A stretch of DNA of 64,000 bases from Hirsutella rhossiliensis (taxonomy: Eukaryota; Ascomycota; Sordariomycetes; Hypocreales; Ophiocordycipitaceae). The translations under genes and the position numbers were made by a program. The DNA is taken from contig NW_025408688.1 in NCBI RefSeq assembly GCF_020360975.1, forward strand, positions 792,439-856,438, read 5' to 3'. Below, one piece after another: positions 30,001 to 40,914 of this stretch. Every line of letters begins with the position of its first letter. Position 1 is the stretch's first letter. Below the pieces are notes generated by a model that made no database searches, had not been told where the DNA came from, and saw only the letters and a program-made list of their open reading frames with translations.

Positions 30001-33000
30001 GCGCTTCATGTTCACGGCTTGCTCTGGCTGCACGGGAACGCGCATCTCAGCTCGATGCTTGCCGACATCCACGGGGAGGATCAGGCGGCGTATCGCGAGC
30101 GAATCGTCCGATACATCGATAGCGTCTTCTCAGAGGTAAGAATGCCTACCTAAGATGTGCCACCGGGAGCCTGAAGTACTCTTCTGATGGCCAAGTGGGG
30201 CCGGGTTGACGTGCAAGGCAGGATCTGGACCAGGAAAGTTTTTGCGCCGTGCAAGCGGAGCGATCTGTGACGGGCGGTATTGGTTCCCTGCTGGACAACG
30301 CCGCGCAGTTCTCGGCCGCGTTTATCGAGGAGGCCAACTTCTGTGCCGGCGCGACGCAGGTGCACACGCATAGCCCGACCTGTGTGAAGTATTCCTTGGG
30401 CAAAGGAGGGCGGAAAGGGACCTCTGCCGGTTCAAGGCGCCATGGAGGTTAGTCGACAAGACCGCCCTCACGGCAGACGGGGTGCTGCAGATCCGGAGGA
30501 CACACAGCATGGTCAATCGATGGAACGAGGCTATTGCTGTCGGGCTCCGGCACAACCATGATATTTCCTTCATTGCGACGCAGCGCAAGACAATGGCCCT
30601 CATCTATTATGTCACGAACTACGCGACCAAGGTGGAGGACCCGGTGTGGAAGCGTGTGGCGGCCGCGGCCGAGCTCCTGGCCGCCTCAACAGGTGATGGC
30701 ACGGCAAACGGAGGGCGGGACGGTGGCGGAGACGCTGCCACCGATGACCCTGTCAAGGGAACAGGACGCGACAGTTCCTGATGAGAGTGGCGAACCGCGT
30801 GTTCACGGAGCGTCCGCTATCACAGGTCGAGGTCGTCGCTCACCTTCTCGGATATCCGGCCGAGTTCACCGACAGCAGCGCGTGGGCGTACCTGAACTGT
30901 TCTCTGCTGTACTGGGAAGTCTTTCGGCGATGGCGGCATCTCCGAGAAGCCAGTGGCGCTGCGGCTACGGATGACACCTTGGATGAGTCGGTCGTCGTCG
31001 AAGAAGAAGGCCTGAGAATCTCCCACGTCGAGGCGTACCAGCACCGGGAGAGCTGCTGAAAGGCCTATGCCTGTATGACTACATATCGATCGTCAGACTG
31101 AAACGCATCGGCAACGACGAGAGCTGGGCGGCTTGGGGAGATGTCTTTCGAGGATGGATGGGCGCCGGGACGACGCTGGGTTCAGGTGCTCAGGCGGCCG
31201 GGCAAGCACGCTACCGTCTGCCTCGACGGCTACCTGAGCAAGGACTTCACCTACGATGACGAGTCGTGCTACCGGAGGTGTGTATGGCAACTGCTCTGTC
31301 AGCGGGCATTATCGGAGAGCTAACCCACCCCTGAAGGGCAGCCGTGCAGCATCTTGCGCTGTTCGTGCCGTGGGAGTCCTTCCTGGGCGAAGGAACAGGT
31401 GAGATCAACAGCATCTGGGCGCGGGCTCGAGACGCTATGGCCCCGAGAATATCATGTCTGGTCGACAACGTGCAGCTGCTTCGACGATCCGCCGAAGACG
31501 CAAAACGCGACGCCAAGCAATGGGCAGCCTCGTCCGGCGATGGCGACCCGACGGTCGCACACGTCGAGGAGGGTGGAGCAGGCGAGGCGGGCGCGGAGTC
31601 TGCAGCGACATATCAGCCCAACAGCATCGGAGACGCAACGCGGCTCATCGACGTCGTCCGAGGTGCAGTGGGAGCGAATCAGGTGACGGCCAAGTCGCCG
31701 GAGCTCATGGCAATGATACAGCAGCTCTGTCGGTTTCAGCAATCGGCGCTGCGCTCGACGGCCGAGCTCGAGGCCACGGCGCTGATCGAACGAGGGAGAG
31801 GCGGTTAAGCATGCCAGGGCGGGTATTTTCCGGGGCCGCACTACCGCCGCAGGATCAGGTCAAGGCTATCAAGTCGCAGCAGGTAAGTGCCTCGAAGGAG
31901 AGGAGAGGATGATCCAAGGGATACAAAGCACGCCCGCCGCCTGGGAAAGCGATCGCCGCGCAGCGTTGCGAAGGGTGATGACCGGTTTCGGGAGGACGAG
32001 GTCGAAATGACGATGGCCGACTCCGACGAGACCGCTATCGACGCAGGGGCGGGAATGGACGTTCAGTTTGGCCCATCAACCTCCTTCCTCGCGGCGGGCA
32101 AGGTGTTGGCAACACGGCTGACGCTGAACAAGAGGCAGTCCATCGCTTTTCTGATAATATGCCGCCAGCTCGATTTGATGCAGCAGACCGACGGGGCGAT
32201 GCCTGCCAGCTGCGCCAGTTCGTCGGTGGCGAGGGCGGTACCGGCAAGTCGCGAATCATCGAGGCACTCGTCGAGCTGTTCAGTAAAAGAGCCTTTCGAA
32301 TCGTCTGCTGATCACGGCGACGTCGGGGACTGCGGCGGCGCGGATCAACGGCATCACGATCCACTCCGCCTGCGGGTTCACTAAAGACCAAGGGGCGGGG
32401 GGCGCGAACATGGTCAAAGACCTTGACGGGGTGCGGCTGCCGAAACAGGCGGAGCGGTTCATCCACGGCCAGTCTCGAATGGATTGGCAGGAGAAGGATG
32501 TGCTCGTCATCGACGAGGTGAGCATGCTCGGGGCGCGGACGCTGCACGCCGTGAACGAGCGGCTTCGCCGGCTTCGCGGATCGCGGCAAGATTTCGGGGG
32601 GATCCCCATCGTCCTCTTCTGCGGAGATTTTCAGCAGTTCCGGCCGGTCCATCGAGGTCGATCGTCCTGCCTAGCGCGGCCATCTCGTGGGACGTAGACA
32701 ACTCGTTCAAGGCCGAGCAGCGTCACCAGCACGACAAAGCGCACGCACTGTGGAAGAGGTTCACGACGGTCGTCATGCTGGACGAGCAGATGCGCGCCGC
32801 CGGCGACCCGGAGCTGCAGAGGCTGCTGAAGCGGATCCGTCTAGGCGTGCAGGATCGGACGGATCTAAACCTCCTCAACTCAAGGTGCTACCGGGAGGAA
32901 GGCGGATCCCTTGGGAGACGGGCATCACCGTGGTGACGCCGCTCAATAGGAATCGGTGGAACCTGAACATGGAGGCGAGCCTGGCGTTCCGGGTCCAGCA

Positions 33001-33774
33001 GCGGTCGACGATGCGCATTTTCATCTCCGAGCACAAGTGGAAGGAGGAGCTGCCGACGGAGGAAGAGGCGATCATGATACTCAACCAGGGCGACGATAGC
33101 GCGATCCCGGTGCCGGCCGTCTTCATGTTCGTGGCCGGGATGCCCATCGTCGTGAACCACAACACCCACCAGGGGCTGAAGCTAGTGAACGGCGCGAGCT
33201 ACTCGGCGGTGGAGGTCATTGTCGACAAGGCGTACCCGGGGCATCGGATCTCGGCCGATATGACGATCCACTTCGGGCCGCCGGCGGGGATCATTCTCGA
33301 ATCGGAGACGACGAGATATCTCCACTTCGTCGGGATGCCGCCGGGCACGATCTTGTTGACACCCATGACCGTTAAGATACAGTGCCAGCGAAAAAGGCCG
33401 TGGCAACGCAACGACGTCAGCCGAAAGGGTTTGCCGTGCGCAGCAGCGTTCGCGTGCACGGACTACAAGGTGCAGGGCAAAACGCTGGAGCGCGTGGCCC
33501 TCGAGCTGCGAGGACACGGACGACGAAGATGGATGGAACGGTGGTGCCCTCGCAGTGCGACCCGTACGGCCTGTACGTGCAGCTATCGCGCTGCCGAACT
33601 CTAGACGGCATCATGCTCGTGTCCAAGGTGCGGGACAGAGACTTGGTGGGCAACCGGGTCCCCGAGGAGATGACTGCCGCACAGGCCAGGCTCGAGGTAC
33701 TGAGCGAGAGGACCGTTGAGGAGGCGTTGCGCTGGCTGGACGGTGATGCTGAAGAGTCAAGGCGGCCGCGCTAG
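27070..33774 (+). pseudogene. Helitron B Rep-helicase, frameshifted
   Basis: The putative start is the ATG at 27070 (MADSPAGKLGE). In order: a basic disordered N region; a C-x2-C zinc part (IRTCMVCYRKCTRGEL, about 28090, and VCAECGRCLARR, 28240); a DUF6570-like domain (LKGLTPVEEKLISLNSCYGF to GWEKARTAHVVPPTERA, 28330-28810); Rep N domain (GEFTDSFEASFFARTFPTLF, 29170) with the HUH motif LHVHGLLWL at 30004-30030; a tyrosine pair in IYYVTNYATK (30604); then PIF1 helicase with Walker A GGEGGTGKS (about 32228), DVLVIDEVSMLG, PIVLFCGDFQQFRPV and the final CTDYKVQGKT and VQLSRC boxes. Key residues are present, but more than ten frame changes disrupt it. Confidence 0.85.
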
Positions 33775-34054
33775 GTGACGCGATGAAGAGTTCGGCAGGC
33801 GGGAAGAGTCGGCAGGCGGCAGACAGGGTGGGAGGCGCCTAGTGGTGGGATAAGGCACGCGAAAAGGCAACAGAAGCCGGGGGAAGGGCAGCGACCAACG
33901 AGGAGGGAGGCAAGGAGGGACCAATCACAAGGGACCAATCAAGGGCGGAGAACTTTTGGGGAGAGGGCGGGGTCTGCGGGCACGTTAGAAGGCCTTTCGT
34001 TCCTCAAGGCATAAACATCCGTACGAAGAGCAAAATAGTCTTGGCATAGGCTGG
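33775..34054. other. Gap between Helitron B and toxin-family remnant
   Basis: No gene. Purine-rich DNA with a direct repeat of AGGGACCAATCA (from about 33916 and 33930). It may contain the Helitron 3' end, which I could not fix. Confidence 0.45.
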
Positions 34055-34762
34055 CTACCTTTTGGCAAGGTCTTTTGCCCCTCTGGCTGCTTTAACGGCC
34101 CTTTCTGCATCAGCAAAGGCGGCTTGATGATCTGTCTCACCGTCGACCGAAGTAGCTGCCCGTTCGGCATCATTGGCGGCATTGCTGGCTTGCTGAGCTG
34201 TCTCAGCGGCTTCCTTGGCTTTTGCCTCTATCAAAGCTGTTTTCTCTGCATGATCCGGAGCCGTAAATAAGGGAAAGCTCCCTTTCCACCCCACAGCATC
34301 CCCCACGCTGTTCATGAAGTCTATGGCATACTGATATGCCGTTTTTCCTCCGGCTGGATCTTAATTTTTCTCATCAAGCTGTGGCTGAGGGCCACTAGCA
34401 GAATACTGGTCGTATTTGTGGTCATATTCCGTATTGGCGATGAGGTCCTTTTCTGGATTGGCCTCATATTCTGCGAATTGTTCGGGCGCGGAGTCCAGGG
34501 GTATTGCATTCCAGCCAATGATTTGGTCCCAGTGTATCCCGCCCAACGCGTCATACTCGGACAACGCTTTGGCGTCCGACAGTAGGTCCATGCTTCCGGA
34601 CAGAGGAATCACATTCGGCGTTGCTTGTATGTGATAGACATATCCATGAGTGCCCTTGCTCTGTGTACTACGATGCTTGGCGTATGCAAGCGCGACTTTG
34701 AAGTCGGTTGATGTTGAGATATACGCCGAAATAGGTTTGCCATAGTCAAGCGAACGGAAGCT
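34055..34762 (-). pseudogene. Heat-labile-enterotoxin A-chain-like (ADP-ribosyltransferase family) remnant
   Basis: A toxin-family fragment. In this family the A-chain fold transfers ADP-ribose to host proteins, and many insect-pathogenic fungi carry secreted homologues. Visible here are an STS-type strand (YISTSTDF), the conserved GYVYHIQATPNVI stretch and LGGIHWDQIIGW, then a helical Ala-rich tail. Three breaks are seen: the 5' half, with signal peptide and the arginine motif, is missing because a copia LTR begins at 34763; a TAA stop lies in frame at 34363-34361, after which the same frame continues to 34055; and no promoter remains. It cannot be expressed as an active protein. The family call rests on remembered motifs. 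Confidence 0.7.
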
Positions 34763-35000
34763 TGTCAGACATTTGGCTCCACACGGGTCAGAGATGGCAT
34801 CAGGCAATTGATGAGAATTATCTAAAGAACAAGAAGTGAATGAACGAACGCACGGAGTTGTGCAGCTCTTTATACGCAAATGAAAGGTCCGTCGCGTGAT
34901 TACGCAGTACCGGTAGTGGTTGCCTAGCAGGCAACAGCGGCGTTGCGAGTAACATCGCCACTTCATGAATAATCATCCTAGGCAGGCTTGATATGCGACA
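34763..35000 (-). repeat. Copia 3' LTR
   Basis: 238 bp; in sense TGTCGCATATC to ATGTCTGACA. It matches the LTR at 59154-59385. It contains a GTTGCC/GGCAAC hairpin and a GCGTATAAAGAG TATA-like box. The last seven Pol codons lie inside it. Confidence 0.85.
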
Positions 35001-36473
35001 CACCCCAGCGTTGAGTGATCAAGTCAACGCTGCTAAAGCTATCACAACCAGCCTGACCTAGAAGGTCATCGACATCCCACTTCCAAATTTGCTTCCTCTT
35101 GATATCTGTCAGATTCAGCATCGATCTGAAGTGCTCGAATTTCGCTCTCGATAGCGCTTTGGTCAATCCGTCTGCTGGCATCTGATCAGTCTTCAAGTAT
35201 TCCACTAGGAACCTACCCTTCTTGAATTCCTGTTTTAGCCACATGTTCTGTATGTCAACGTGCCGCAACTTGGTCGTGATTCTCTGGTTCTCCTCAACCA
35301 CTAGTCGGATCGACTGAAGGTTGTCGCAGTAAATCTTCAGAGGCCCGAGATCAAGAGAGATATCCTAATAGTCGGTCCAGGGCGTAACTCTCCTTGGTTG
35401 TTCTCTCTAGGCTGAGAATTTCTGCTTCGGTGGTTGAAGTCGTGACTGTGTCTTGAGTCCAGCTTTCCATATGACCGGTCCGTTGAACAACATCATCACA
35501 TATCCCTGCGATGAACGACGGGTCTCGATATCATCTCCAAATGACGCGTCGCTTGCGATCACAAGTACCTCTCCTGATGCATCCCGTCGTACATGATTGC
35601 AAGGAATCTCGTTGAGTATAGGTATCGGATGCATTGGTTTGCGGCTTCAAGGTGTTCAGGCGATGGGTTTGTCAGGAACCTCGCGAGCTGGGCTGCTGCT
35701 CGTGCTATATCGGGTCTGGTCATGGCCGCGATATACATCAAGGATCCAACTCGTTCCTGATACGCCTTTATCTCTTCCTTGGTAGCCTGCCCGTTGTACT
35801 TGACGAGCGGGATCGTCGCGATGGGGATTGATGGTACTCGGAGTTTCAAGTCGCTGAGCTTGAACTTTCGCGCAATTTTCTCGACGTACGCGTCTTGGCA
35901 GAGGTAGATCTTCCTGTTTGGTCGATCCCTTACAACTCTGATGCCAAGATACCACTTAAATTCTTCTTCGCGCAGATCGTATTTGGATTGGAGATGCTGG
36001 ACCAGGTCGTTTACCGCCTTCTTCTCTTGCCGTGGGTTGAGAATCAAGATGTCGTCGACATAGACAAGAGCCAGGATTTTGCCGTTGGTAAACACACAAG
36101 GTTCTTCATCCGTACGGTCAATCCCTGCCTCCTTGAGGGCCTGGGAGATCTCATTGTACCAGAGCAGTGGAGACTCTCGAAGACCATACAAGGCCTTGTC
36201 AAGTTCCGCGATCATGGTTGAGCCTTCTCCAGGTTTCAAGAAACCAAGTTCTACAAAGCCTTGCGGGAGCCGGACGTAGACGGGATGGTCCTTCTTTAGG
36301 TCGCTGTACAGGAAGGCGTTACCAACGTCGAATTGTCTAACGTCAAGACCGAATCGGGCTGCGATTGCCATCACGATTCTGAAGGTTTTTGCTGCAAGGG
36401 TGGCTGCATATGTCTCCCGTCCGTCGTCCTCGTCCTGCAGGTCGCCACGGACGCAGATCCGAGCTTTGCACCT
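34978..36473 (-). pseudogene. Copia Pol fragment: reverse transcriptase and RNase H
   Basis: The frame 36374-35559 covers most of the copia reverse transcriptase: DVRQFDVGNAFLYSDLKKD, YVRLPQGFVELG, LDKALYGLRESPLLWY, the catalytic Y-V-D-D in LALVYVDDILIL, and KWYLGIRVVRDR to MTRPDIARAAAQLARF. RNase H follows in other frames (ASDASFGDDIETRRSSQGYV; then MVEENQRITTKLRHVDIQNM to the stop at 34978). The N-terminal palm before 36374 continues to the Helitron junction. At least three frame changes occur. It would have made DNA from element RNA; here it is truncated and dead. Confidence 0.88.
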
Positions 36474-39241
36474 CAGCGAATACAGGCTCCTGGGGAAGGG
36501 AATCCCCTGATCAGCAATCTATTGGAGCAGCCCCTTACCGTTCAGTTCCTATCGATGGTAGTCAACCGCGTGCAACGCCACCGCTGCAACAACTACTGTA
36601 TGCAGCCCAATAAGCATACCAAGCAGGTAGAGTGCCGATTTGGATTTCCTCACGGACAGCGCCTACTAGCCTCCCTTGACAAGTTGCCTCACTCCAAGCA
36701 CTGGAGCTTTAGGGGTGAGAGGAACGATGGCCAGATTAACCACTACAACCGCTTGCTTACCGTTGCATGGCTAGCCAATACAGATGTCTCTCCCTGCACG
36801 AGCCTCCAGCAGGTGATCGATTACGCAGCCAAATACTGCTCCAAGTCAGAAAAGAAGAGCGAGTCTTTTGCCCAGATTGGGAAGGCGCTGATGCCCCGGG
36901 TCAAGGACCACAACCCCCTGATTTCTTTCACGTCAAAGCTCCTGGATCAGCTAGTTGCTGAACGGGATTACTCGAAGCAGGAGGTTAGCCACTTACTCCT
37001 CGGCCTGCCGTTACAGGAGGGCTCACGAATATGCCTATACATTGACTGCCGTCATCCTGACAGACATTCCCGCTCCCTACGCATTGACGGCGATGAGGTT
37101 GACGAGGCCCCAACGTCTACGAAAGTACAGTCAGCGCCCGGAAGCCCTGAAGGACCTGACCTACGTTTCCTTCCTCAAACACTGGAATTTCCGCTCTAGA
37201 GACCCTTCCGCATGGAAGCAATGGCGGCCAGGTAACGTCAACGGCAGGCCCCGTGTGTTGGTTTACTTTCCTCGCTATCAGGCTGCTCCAGAAGGCCAGC
37301 AATGGCCAGATTATTGCCGTGTAAAGCTGACATTAAATCACCCACATCGCCGGCTTGATGAGCTCCTCACTTTCGACGGCCAGGCTTTTAGTTCCCACGT
37401 TCAGGCCTTCTCCTATTGTTGGCAGCATCACAATCATGGTGATGACCATTACGGCCAGCCAAAAGAGGCTCGATTACAGCCTCAAGATGATCAATATGAG
37501 GCTCTGCCTGTGGAGGAAGAATTTGATGACGAAGACTGGATTCGCCTCGCTGCCCTTTTACCTGACCACCCCCTTACCCAGGAAGATCTTGACCTTCTTG
37601 GCCGCCGCGATATCGACGTCCATTACGACTGGACACGGCATGTGGGTACATATCCGGAACTTCGAGATGGCTACTGGAAGGACCTTATCGCTAGCCACCC
37701 CATGGCCAACGATGTGGAGGTCCTGGCCTCACTGGCGTAATACGCTGAATACGCAACAACGGCTCGTGTACGACACATTCATGGGCCACTTCCAGGCGCG
37801 AAATCCCACCCAAATCCTTCTCCACGTTGATGGTGGTGGTGGCACCGGCAAGTCGTTCCTTATCAAGGTGCTTTCCTCCCATCTTCAGGCGGCCGCTCTA
37901 CCGAATCCTAGCCCTATTTGCCGCGTAGCTCCAACAGGCGTTGCGAGTAACCAGATACAGGGCAGCACCATTCATTCATTGCTACGCCTCCCAGTAGGTG
38001 GTGCTTTTACCGACCTTCCCCCAGCCGACGCAGCCGCCCTTCAGTCCCGCCTACGGCACGTCAAATACCTCGTTATCAATGAAAAGAGCATGCTGGGGAT
38101 TGAGCAGCTCGCGCGGATCGATTCCCGTCTGCGACAGGCCTTACCACAGCGTAGCCTCGAGTTCTTTGGTGGTGTGAGCGTCTTGCTTGTGGGCGATTTC
38201 TTCCAGTTACCACCAGTCCGGCAGAAGCCCCTGTATTCGACTAGCACCAGCCTGTCTTCGTTGGAAAGGAGAGGGCAGGTGGCCTACCGGTTATTTGACC
38301 GCACCGTCTTCCTGACCACGGTACAGCGCCAGGCTGGTGATGATCAGGCTCAGTTCCGTCGGGCGTTGCAGGAACTGCGTGAAGTCAAGTTATCCATACC
38401 GTCCTGGAACCTCCTTAGCAGTCGGGTACAGTCCAGGCTAACGCAGAGCGATGTTGACAGCTTCAGGGCCGCTTTGCGGGTGTATTCTACCAGGGCCCGG
38501 GTCAACGAATACAATTACGAGCATATGGTGCATCTCAACGCCCCGGCAATACAGGTGGAGGCAAAGAATCAGGGCAAGGGCGCGGGCAGGCACCAAGCCA
38601 CAATGCTGGCAATCTATCTAACAAGTTCCCTGTTGCTAAGGGCGCCAGGGTAATGCTCACTACTAACCTATGGCAGCCAGCTGGCCTAGTTAACGGCGCC
38701 CAGGGTACTGTATACGATATCGCCTGGAACCCAGGCGCCGAACCATTGGAAGATCCCCGGCCGTTATTATGGTGGACTTTGATAGCTACGACGGACCGCC
38801 ATATCTAACAACTAACGAGGGCAGGAAAATCTCACCCATCCTCCCAGTCAGGCGTGATTTCCTTATGGGCAACGAGACCTGCGCTCGCACGCAGTTTCCC
38901 CTGATGGTGGCATTTGCCATCACTGTTCACAAATGCCAGAGCCTAACGAAGGAGCAAATAGTTACTGATCTCGCTACACGCGACTTCCAGGCCGGTATTA
39001 GCTATGTTGCTGTGTCACGGGTTACGTCGCTGCAAGGCTTACTCCTTGAGGCGCCTTTCGATCGTCAGAGCCTCTATAACCACACGCCGACGGAAGGTTT
39101 ATAAGCCTGTCTCCCTACGTGCTGCGTTTACGGCTAACTACAAAGGCTAAAGCAGGGATGAAGATGCGCCTCGCTGACCAACAACGGCGTCAGGGTCAAC
39201 AGCTGAGCGATGCACCGTATCCACCACTCTACCTTGACTAA
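36473..39241 (+). pseudogene. Helitron A Rep-helicase, C-terminal two thirds
   Basis: It lacks the zinc, DUF6570 and HUH parts, but keeps the second half of Rep, including the tyrosine pair DYAAKYCSKS (about 36815), and a better preserved helicase than copy 1. Walker A GGGGTGKS (about 37830-37855), CRVAPTGVASNQIQGSTIHS, VLLVGDFFQLPP and a long run to 38653 share one frame of about 430 residues. KYLVINEKSMLG carries N where copy 1 has D in the Walker B box, which should impair ATP hydrolysis. Frame changes remain near 36480, 37130, 37740 and 38600-38770. The stop is TAA at 39239-39241. Confidence 0.88.
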
Positions 39242-39361
39242 ACGACGTCTTCCTATAAGCTACAGGGAAGGGGGAGGGTTGATATAGGGTATATAGTTAG
39301 ATTGGGCCAGTCAAGGAGCGGTTTAAAAAGCTGGATGGCCGCTGCAGGCGAAAGGGGGGTT

Positions 39362-39460
39362 CTAGGGGGTCCCCCCTAGGAAAGTTGAATTGCAGGTATA
39401 CGATGTTCACCCTTCGGGCTGGATATTCAGCCGTTAAGCCCCTTGCCTTGGCAACTTAAC
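39362..39460. other. Helitron A 3' subterminal hairpins (copy 2)
   Basis: CTAGGGGG with CCCCCCTAG (39362-39379), and GTTAAG/CTTAAC arms enclosing TTGCC/GGCAA (39433-39460). Same order and spacing as copy 1. Confidence 0.75.
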
Positions 39461-39479
39461 GGGTGTTCGAAGTATTTTA

Positions 39480-39936
39480 GCTTAGTTGGAGGGAAAACCA
39501 TCCCACTTCATCTCATCCATATGCAAAATGCATCACATGGACTTTGTTGACATGAAGCCAAAGTCTATTTCCACGCGTAAACAGATAGTTAGTACATAAA
39601 ATTCGAATCATTCAATATGACGAGCACGTGCACTGTGCTGTTTGTGAGGCCTTGCGAAGACAAACTCTAAAGATAAGAGTCACATATAGTTGACACCATT
39701 TTTTACTATATAATCTCTCCCAACTCTTTCGAATCCCATGACGGCTGACTGGCTGCGTCTCCACCCCTTTTCTGCTGGTTTGTCCACCCGTGTTTATTCC
39801 TGCAATGCTCTTTGCATGCCGCGTACTGTGTGGATGACGAAACCGCAAGTGGAATCGTTGCACCGCAAACCGTCGCTCTCCGGCGGCGCGATAAACGGGA
39901 TCGAGTCCGCGGTCGGCGGCGGAACTCGGAATGCGG
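39480..39936. other. No gene recognised
   Basis: AT-richer flank of the Helitron copy. No coding frame, repeat or RNA was recognised. Confidence 0.45.
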
Positions 39937-40115
39937 TCAACCCGGCTTGGTCTTGGTGAGCTCCTCTCGTGACATGCCGTACAACGGTCCCCGCGGCGGC
40001 TCTTTCTCCTTGCCATCGGAACCCTTTTCTAACTGGATCTTGTGGTCGCAGCCTGGGCGGTGCGGAGGAAGCTGGTTCGCTTGTTCTCGATTGAAGACGG
40101 ATAAGTACCTGTGAT
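39937..40115 (-). pseudogene. Ty3/Gypsy Pol scrap
   Basis: A 60-codon frame reads [20 protein letters not shown], then [11 protein letters not shown] and [14 protein letters not shown], the segment just ahead of the reverse transcriptase fingers in Ty3 elements. Its counterpart in the chromovirus at 15540-15420 is similar but not close, so it comes from another family. No LTR is visible and the rest of Pol is gone. Confidence 0.65.
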
Positions 40116-40314
40116 AGTGACGAGGGAGACCATACGACTGGCCGACTGCCAGTCCAAATTACAAAGAGATTTTTTATTTCTGTCCAAGGGGAAGTAATTA
40201 TATTTGCGCAGTCGTTAAGCGGCTTATTAGAGGCTATCTGATATATCCTTGTCGACGGATCGTTGCAGGAACACAGGTGAGGGTTCATCGGTGTCGAGAA
40301 GAAGGTCCGAACGA

Positions 40315-40810
40315 GTTGAGGTCTCTAGGTCTCTCTAGGTAATACAGCTTGAAACCAGGTAAGAAGGGAAGTCTGCAGACTGTTATTTCTTCTTCCTGGA
40401 CCACTGAGGGATCCGGAGGATCTCCTATTCGAACGGGGACCCTTTGAGGAGTCCGGCATAGCTATTACTGGCTCGGGGACCTCAAGAGACTGAACTATCG
40501 ATCTCATAGCTAGAAGAGCTATTCGATCGGGGAGATGGAGCTGATGTTGCTGACGTAGATGACTTACGTGGCCTTCGGTAAGTGGCAAGAAGTGCCCTCT
40601 TCCTGATAGAATGTATACTATACCTGAAAACGGGATATCAACTTGGGAGAAGCTCGGAGGGATATAAAAGGGGCTGTTTGGACGGGAAAGGAGGCAACCG
40701 GGGAGAGAGCGATCAACACAATATCTGATCGTATGATACTCGACCTTCAAAAAGTCCCTTTATCCACGTTTATGCCCACTTTTGCTCTCTCCTTCGCGAG
40801 AATCGGAACA
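40315..40810 (-). repeat. LTR-like dispersed repeat, inverted partner of 49455-49945
   Basis: About 490 bp matches the reverse complement of 49455-49945, roughly three quarters of bases by eye. Shared marks are CTATCAGGAAGAGGGCAC, TTTTATATCCCTC, CTTGAGGTCCCCGAGCCAGTA and GAGCTGTATTACCTAGAGAG-like ends. The TATATCC box and lack of genes suit an LTR, but no partner internal region was seen. Confidence 0.75.
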
Positions 40811-40914
40811 AGGTTGAGAGATCTGATTGTTTGACCCGTGGTAACAAATCCCTGCACATGGTGCACAAGCGACATTGCCGGACGGGCCTTTTCGCTTTCA
40901 TGACGCTAAAATCC

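Larger units (their letters stand above)
24359..33774 (+). mobile_element. Helitron B locus: Rep-helicase with divergent accessory gene
   Basis: This second Helitron family is unrelated at close range to Helitron A. A Rep-helicase frame set runs rightward from about 27070 to 33774 and a separate gene runs leftward from 25772 to 24359, sharing a 1.3-kb central region. The true ends were not found; no CTRR end or terminal hairpin could be fixed, so the limits given are those of the coding parts. GC content is high throughout and decay is mostly by indels. Confidence 0.65.
34763..36473 (-). mobile_element. Truncated Ty1/copia element, 3' half with LTR
   Basis: The 3' part of a copia element on the minus strand: end of reverse transcriptase, RNase H, polypurine tract (GCTGGGGTG in sense, plus-strand 35001-35009) and one LTR. 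It is the same family as the element at 59154-64000; the DNA is alike over the LTR and over 36300-36473 versus 63270-63430. Its 5' half is missing, and at 36471-36473 it joins the Helitron A copy at a three-base overlap (CCT). Confidence 0.88.
36473..39479 (+). mobile_element. Helitron A, second copy, 5'-truncated
   Basis: It matches the 3' 3.0 kb of Helitron A (17932-20975, reversed), including Rep C part, helicase and both 3' hairpins. It begins abruptly within the Rep domain at the copia junction. The 3' boundary is after GAAGTATTTTA at 39479. DNA identity to the first copy is high, with scattered substitutions and small indels. Confidence 0.9.

Noticed and set aside
34055..34762. Toxin-like remnant as a bacterial contaminant
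   Set aside because: It is embedded between fungal transposons with the LTR inside the gene, and the motifs fit the fungal branch of the family.
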